From Mytilus galloprovincialis (taxonomy: Eukaryota; Mollusca; Bivalvia; Mytilida; Mytilidae), in the NCBI RefSeq assembly GCF_965363235.1, contig NC_134840.1, positions 90,470,416 to 90,534,415 of the forward strand: a stretch of DNA of 64,000 nucleotides. Direction: 5' to 3'. The notes beneath the pieces were generated by a model that saw only the letters and a program-made list of their open reading frames with translations, did no database searches and was not told where the DNA came from. Shown in pieces: positions 57,801-64,000 of the stretch. The translations under genes and the position numbers were made by a program. Numbering within the stretch: position 1 is the stretch's first letter; each line of letters begins with the position of its first letter.

Positions 57801-60800
57801 AGGTACAGACAAATACTGTTGATATACGGTGTATAGAAGCACTATACTGTATGTTAACTTCCGACAGTAGGTATAGACAAATGCTGTTAATAGACGGTAT
57901 ATAGGAGCTCTTAATTGTATGTTAACTACCGACAGTAGGTATAGACACATACTGTTGATAGACGGTATATAGGAGCACTATATTGCATGTTAACCACCGA
58001 CGGTAGGTATAGATAAATTCTGTTGATAGACGGTATACAGGAGCACTATATTGCATGTTAATCACCGACGGTAGATATAGACAACTGCCAATAAACTGTG
58101 TAATGGAGCACTGTGTTGTATGTTAACCACCGACGGTAGGTACAGACAAATACTGTTGATATACGGTGTATAGGAGCACTATACTGTATGTTAACTACCG
58201 ACAGTAGATATAGACAAATGCTGTTGATAGACGGTATATAGGAGCTATTAATTGTATGTTAACTACCGACAGTAGGTATAGACACATACTGTTGATAGAC
58301 GGTATATAGGAGCACTATATTGTATGTTAACTACCGACAGTAGGTATAGACAAATACTGTTGATAGACGGTATATAGGAGCACTGTATTGTATGTTAACC
58401 ACCGACGACGGTAGGTATAGACAAATACTGTTGATAGACGGTATATAGGAGCACTATATCGCATGTTAACTACCGACGGTAGGTTTAGAAAAATACTGAT
58501 AATTTACGGTATATAGGAGCATTATATTGCATGTTAACCACCGACGGTAGGTATAGATAAATTATGTTGATAGACGGTATATAGGAGCACTATATTGCAT
58601 GTTAATCACCGACGGTATATATAGACAACTGTCAATAGACTGTGTAATGGAGGACTGTATTGTATGTTAACCACCGACGGTAGGTACAGACAAATATTGT
58701 TGATATACGGTGTATATGAGCACTATACTGTATGTTAAATACCGACAGTAGGTATACACAAATACTGTTGATAGACGGTATATAGGAGCTCTATATTGTA
58801 TGTTAACCATCGACGGTAGGCATAGACAAATACTGCTGATATACGGTATTTAGGAGTACTGAATTGCATGTTAACCACCGACGGTAGGTATAGACAAATA
58901 GTATTGATAGACGGTATATAGAAGGACTGTATTGTATGTTAACCACTGACGGTAGGTATAGACAAATACTGTTGATATACGGTATATAGGGGCACTGTAT
59001 TGTATGTTAACCACCGACGGTAGGTACAGACAAATACTGTTGATATACGATGTATAGAAGTACTGTATTGCATGTTAACCACCGACGGTAGGTATAGAAA
59101 AATACTGTTGATATACGGCATATAGGAGTACTGTATTGTATGTTAACTACCGACAGTAGGTATAGACACCAACTGTTGATAGACGGTATATAGAAGTACT
59201 GTATTGCATGTTAACCACCGACGGTAGGTATAGAAAAATACTGTTGATATACGGCATATAGGAGTACTGTATTGTATGTTAACCACCAACGGTAGGTATA
59301 GAAAAATACTGTTGATATACGGTATATAGGAGGACTGTATTGTATGTAAAAAACCGACGGTAGGTAGAGAAAAATAGTGTTGATAGACAGTATATAGGAG
59401 GACTGTATTGTATGTTAACCACCGACGGTAAGTAGAAAAATACTGTTGATGGACGGTATATAGAAGGACTGTATTGCATGTTAACCATCGACGGTAGGTA
59501 CAGACAAATACTATTAATATACGGTATATAGGAGTACTGTTTTGCTTGTTAACCACGGATGGTAGGTCTAGACAGGTACTGTTAATATACGGTATATCGG
59601 AGTACTATATGTCATGTTAACCACCGACAGTAGATATAGACAAATGCTGTTGATAGACGGTATATAGGAGCTCTTAATTGTATGTTAACTACCGACAGTA
59701 GGTATAGACACAAACTGTTGATAGACGGTATATAGAAGTACCGTATTGCATGTTAACCACCGACGGTAGGTATAGAAAAATACTGTTGATATACGGCATA
59801 TAGGAGTACTGTATTGTATGTTAACCACCGACGGTAGGTATAGAAAAATACTGTTGATATACGGTATATAGGAGGACTGTATTGTATGTAAAAAAACGAC
59901 GGTAGGTAGAGAAAAATAGTGTTGATAGACAGTATATAGGAGGACTGTATTGTATGTTAACCACCGACGGTAAGTAGAAAAATACTGTTGATGGACGGTA
60001 TATAGAAGGACTGTATTGCATGTTAACCACCAACGGTAGGTAGAGAAAAATAGTATTGATAGACGGTATATAGAAGGACTGTATTGTATGTTTAACACCG
60101 ACTGTAGGTATAGACAAATACTGTGGATAGACGGTATATAGGAGCACTATATTGTATTTAAGTACCGACAGTAGGTATAGACAAATACTGTTGATAGACA
60201 GTATATAGGAACACTATATCGCATGTTAACTACCGACGGTAGGTCTAGACAAAAAATGATAATAGACGGTATATAGGAGCATTATATTGCATGTTAACCA
60301 CCGACGGTAGGTATAGATAAATTCTGTTGATGGACGGTATACAGGAGCACTATATTGCATGTTAATCACCGACGGTAGATATAGACAACTGCCAATAAAC
60401 TGTGTAATGGAGCACTGTATTGTATGTTAACCACCGACGGTAGGTACAGACAAATACTGTTGATATACGGTGTATAGGAGCACTATACTGTATGTTAAGT
60501 ACCGACAGTAGATATAGACAAATGCTGTTGATAGACGGTATATAAGAGCTCTTAATTGTATGTTAACTACCGACAGTAGGTATAGACACATACTGTTGAT
60601 AGACGGTATATAGGAGCACTATATTGTATGTTAACTACCGACAGTAGGTATAGACAAATACTGTTGATAGACGGTATATAGGAGCACTATATTGTATGTT
60701 AACTACCGACGGTAGGTATAGACAAATACTGTTGATAGACGGTATATAGGAGCACTATATCGCATGTTAACTACCGACGGTAGGTTTAGAAAAATACTGA

Positions 60801-62921
60801 TAATAGACGGTATATAGGAGCATTACATTGCATGTTAACCACCGACGGTAGGTATAGATAAATTATGTTGATAGACGGTATATAGGAGCACTATATTGCA
60901 TGTTAATCACCGACGGTATATATAGACAACTGTCAATAGACTGTGTAATGGAGGACTGTATTGTATGTTAACCACCGACGGTAGGTACAGACAAATACTG
61001 TTGATATACGGTGTATAGGAGCACTATACTGTATGTTAACTACCGACAGTAGGTATAGACAAATACTGTTGATATACGGTATATAGGAGTACTGAATTGC
61101 ATGTTAACCACCGACGGTAGGTATAGACAAATAGTATTGATAGACGGTATATAGAAGGACTGTATTGTATGTTAACCACTGACGGTAGGTATAGACAAAA
61201 ACTGTTGATATACGGTATATAGGTGCACTGTATTATATGTTAACCACCGACGGTAGGTATAGACAAATACTGTTGATATACGGTATATAGAAGTACTGTA
61301 TTGCATGTTAACCACCGACAGTAGGTATAGAAAAATACTGTTGATATACGGCATATAGGAGTACTGTATTGTATGTTAACCACCGACGGTAGGTATAGAA
61401 AAATACTGTTGATATACGGTATATAGGAGGACTGTATTGTATGTTAACCACCGACGGTAAGTATAAAAATACTATTGATGGACGGTATATAGAAGGACTG
61501 TATTGCATGTTAACCATCGACGGTAGGTACAGACAAATACTATTACTATACGGTATATAGGAGTACTGTTTTGCTTGTTAACCGCCGATGGTAGGTCTAG
61601 AGAGGTACTGTTGATATATGGTATATCGGAGTACTATATGTCATGTTAACCACCGACGGTAGGTATAGAAAAATAGTGTTGATAGACGGTCTATAGGAGT
61701 ACTGTATTTTTAGTTAACCACAGACGGTAGGTATAGACAAATACTGTCCATATCCGGTATATAGGTGCACTGTATTATATGTTAACCACCGACGGTAGGT
61801 AGAGAAAAATAGTATTGACAGACGGTATATAGAAGGACTGTATTGTATGTTAACCACCGACGGTAGGTACAGACAAATATTGTTGATATACGGTGTATAG
61901 GAGCACTATACTGTATGTTAACTACCGACAGTAGGTATAGACAAATACTGTTGATAGACGGTATATAGGCGCTCTTAATTATATGTTAACTACCGACAGT
62001 AGGTATAGACACATACTGTTGATAGACGGTATATAGGAGCACTATATTGTATGTTAACTACCGACAGTAGGTATAGACAAATACTGTTGATAGACGGTAT
62101 ATAGGAGCACTATATTGTATGTTAACCACCGACGGTAGGTATAGATAAATTATGTTGATAGACGGTATATAGCACTATATTGCATGTTAATCACCGACGG
62201 TAGATATAGACAACTGTCAATAGACTGTGTAATGGAGCACTATACTGTATGTTAACTACCGACAGTAGGTATAGACAACTGTCAATAGACTGTGTAGTGG
62301 AGCACTATACTGTATGTTAACTACCGACAGTAGGTATAGACAAATACTGTTGATAGACGGTATATAGGCGCTCTTAATTATATGTTAACTACCGACAGTA
62401 GGTATAGACACATACTGTTGATAGACGGTATATAGGAGCACTATATTGTATGTTAACTACCGACAGTAGGTATAGACAAATACTGTTGATAGACGGTATA
62501 TAGGAGCACTATATTGTATGTTAACCACCGACGGTAGGTATAGATAAATTATGTTGATAGACGGTATATAGGAGCACTATATTGCATGTTAATCACCGAC
62601 GGTAGATATAGACAACTGTCAATAGACTGTGTAATGGAGCACTGTATTGTATGTTAACCACCGACGGTAGGTACAGACAAATACTGTTGATATACGGTGT
62701 ATAGGAGCACTATACTGTATGTTAACTACCGAGAGTAGGTATAGACAAATACTGTTGATAGACGGTATATAGGAGCTCTATATTGTATGTTAACCACCGA
62801 CGGTAGGCATAGACAAATACTGCTGATATACGGTATATAGGAGTACTGAATTGCATGTTAACCACCGACAGTAGGTATAGACTAATACTGTTTGTAGCCG
62901 GTAAATAGGAGCACTGTATTG
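54890..62921. repeat. 8-kb satellite of 68-bp units with higher-order structure
   Basis: About 115 units. The unit runs 'ttaaccaccgacggtaggta', 'tagacaaatactgttgatag', 'acggtatataggagcactat', 'attgtatg' (68 bp) and carries GTTAAC at its joint. At least three variant classes occur: 'caccgacgg..tgatatacgg..agtactg', 'taccgacag..tgatagacgg..agcacta', and a shortened 'acaactg.caata.actgtg' class. Multi-unit blocks are duplicated (see finding). The edges (54890-55600) are more decayed than the middle. Open frames on the minus strand result from 68-bp periodicity (three units = 204 bp, 68 codons) and are not genes. Confidence 0.97.
55113..55245 (-). repeat. repeat family C fragment inside the satellite
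   Basis: 'ctgaaggacgcctccgggtg' to 'atttccattctcaatttta' is the reverse complement of 33034-33155 with few differences. It interrupts a satellite unit between 'caccgac' and 'atagacggtatatagg'. Confidence 0.8.
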
Positions 62922-63709
62922 TTATTGGTTGCTGTCTTTGATATTGATTTTGACGTTTATCGTTACAGCATTAATCGGGCTGTTAGTTTTCGTTTTTCGT
63001 CACATCTAGTCAGGAATGGGTTTTAATAGCATTTTACATGAATACATATGTGTAACTCATGGGTGATTCACGTTCGTTTGTCTTTGATGGATAAGTTTCT
63101 AATTGGCAATATTACCACATATCTTCTGAATTTTCATTGCATCATCTAAACATGTAAAATTCGTATATAGAAAATATATGCGTATAGATAATATATATAT
63201 AATATAAAAAAGTAGATGTTGTATGATTGCCAATGAGACAACAGTAGTGTTTGTGGGACAGAATGACCCCCATTAAGGTGGACGTCGGACCCTGACGCCA
63301 TATTTGAAAGTTGGCGCGGACGCCGACGCCATATTTGGGCTTTGAAGCGGACGCCATAGTCGACCCTGAAATCAAGACGCAAACTTCGGGTTGGACCAAG
63401 TTACTCGGACATCGAGACGCCGACGCCATATTTGGGCTTAAATCCTGGACGCTATATCTTAATGTTTGACCAGGCTACCCTCCAGGGTGGATACTATTAG
63501 TGACCCTAGAGAGAGTTTTTCAAGACTTCAGACCTGCTACACACCCATGTAGGTGTTTTAAGATTTTTTATCTTTTCTTCTGTTTTTTTTTCTTTCTTTT
63601 TTTATTCTTTTTTTTTTTGTATCATAATTTTTCATTTAACCAAATAGGGCTACGAGTTTACTGTCATTCTGAATCGTGTCAGTGGATGAAAAGTTGTTGA
63701 TAATGTCCT
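62922..63709. repeat. no gene; dispersed repeat with GC-rich 'gacgccatatttgggc' units
   Basis: 'tgtatgattgccaatgagac' (63219-63238) starts a repeat whose kin occur near 3836 and 5253. At 63275-63470 there is a local GC-rich stretch with three or four copies of 'gacgccgacgccatatttgg' or close variants, then a T-rich tract (63560-63620). Minus-strand open frames across 63142-63429 are repeat read-through. Confidence 0.55.
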
Positions 63710-64000
63710 TCATCTCGAGTCCCGACATCTCAATTTGACGTAATAAATGCAATACAGGCCACATGTATCTGAATCATCGGGTTGGATTTGATTGCAAACC
63801 ACACAGTATTTCGGTCCATTGACAATGAGTACATTTCTGAAATAGCGTTGGTACTTTTCCGGTAATCGTCCTAAGGAGTCGAAAAATTCTGATGGACCCG
63901 ATGCGGGGAAATGAAATGCAACCCAATGACTCCCCTTTTGATCACAGTTGTCCGTATTGACCACAAACCTTCTACGCCCGTCGCTCGTATATCTAGGCAA
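63710..64000 (-). CDS. C-terminal part of an adenain/Polinton-type cysteine protease (partial at window edge)
   Basis: 97 codons are open to the right edge, with stop at about 63710. Counting from the edge, the fold markers are the catalytic His25 in 'SHWVAFHF', acidic Asp41 in 'EFFDSLG', a candidate oxyanion Gln73, and the catalytic Cys80 in 'SDTCGLYCIYY'. This His-Asp/Glu-Gln-Cys order is that of the C5 (adenain) family, whose animal relatives are encoded by Polinton/Maverick elements and related viruses. In those elements the enzyme cleaves capsid precursors. It could alternatively be a ULP1-like (C48) relative or a domesticated copy. No stop or frameshift is visible in the part seen. The remainder and any capsid or polymerase genes lie beyond the window. 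Confidence 0.7.
   Translation of the reverse strand: MPRYTSDGRRRFVVNTDNCDQKGSHWVAFHFPASGPSEFFDSLGRLPEKYQRYFRNVLIVNGPKYCVVCNQIQPDDSDTCGLYCIYYVKLRCRDSR

Noticed and set aside
56291..61517. Many minus-strand open frames encoding 60-137 residues rich in Tyr, Thr and Val (for example 59143-59556).
   Set aside because: They are read-through of the 68-bp satellite. Three units make 204 bp, or 68 codons, and the protein repeats accordingly. No start context, splice sites or homology.
54890..62921. CRISPR-like array of regularly spaced repeats.
   Set aside because: Units are contiguous 68-bp tandem copies with no unique spacers, in a eukaryotic genome.

Overview
The window looks like nuclear DNA of a bivalve mollusc, most probably a mussel (Mytilus). 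It is AT-rich, has intron-split genes with GT-AG splice sites, few genes and very many repeats. The repeat families (a ~145-bp 'caaccaaatgttatgaaac' tandem repeat, a 'gaggggcat' paired repeat, a repeat ending 'gacgaaacgcgcgtctgg', a 'gaggtcaaggtca' tandem repeat, and the tail of an abundant RT element) are ones I recall from mussel genomes. That identification rests on memory and was not searched.

Genes. (1) The last two coding exons of an unidentified + strand gene (2672-3550) encode a C-terminal transmembrane anchor. (2) An apparently intronless + strand TRIM-type gene (11638-13656, 672 aa) has RING, two B-boxes, a coiled coil and an NHL-like propeller. (3) A three-exon minus-strand gene (20004-51542, 138 aa) of the SPEC3/Stum membrane-protein family is split by a 30.2-kb intron. 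(4) A complete four-exon short-chain dehydrogenase gene (36224-41195, + strand, 321 aa, SDR9C-like) lies inside that intron on the opposite strand; its intron 2 appears to be a GC-AG intron. (5) At the right edge, on the minus strand, is the C-terminal part of an adenain/Polinton-type cysteine protease (63710-64000).

Mobile elements and repeats. 0-11 kb: tRNA-like SINE heads, two degenerate tandem-repeat fields, foldback hairpins, and a LINE (about 7.2-10.4 kb) split by a 1.27-kb hAT-like element with a 5-bp target duplication. 13.7-19 kb: a LINE remnant and repeated copies of two mussel repeat families. 23.8-24.5 kb: a non-autonomous Helitron with readable ends. 28-31.7 kb: a ~140-bp tandem repeat with a CCG tail, a 108-bp MITE with a 5-bp TSD, and a hairpin-bearing repeat. 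38.3-38.7 kb: a MULE-type MITE with ~95-bp TIRs and a 9-bp TSD inside SDR intron 1. 42.7-43.1 kb: a 449-bp inverted repeat. 45-47.8 kb: a paired repeat and two opposed copies of an RT element. 48.1-48.4 kb: a minisatellite. 53.9-54.6 kb: an inverted-repeat element. 54.9-62.9 kb: an 8-kb satellite of 68-bp units with higher-order block duplications.

The genes show no sign of a shared pathway. No structural RNA gene, CRISPR array or prokaryotic-type operon is present. I found no new multi-gene system. The most informative observations are the nested gene pair, the GC-AG intron, the dated transposon-in-transposon insertion, the Helitron and the structured satellite.
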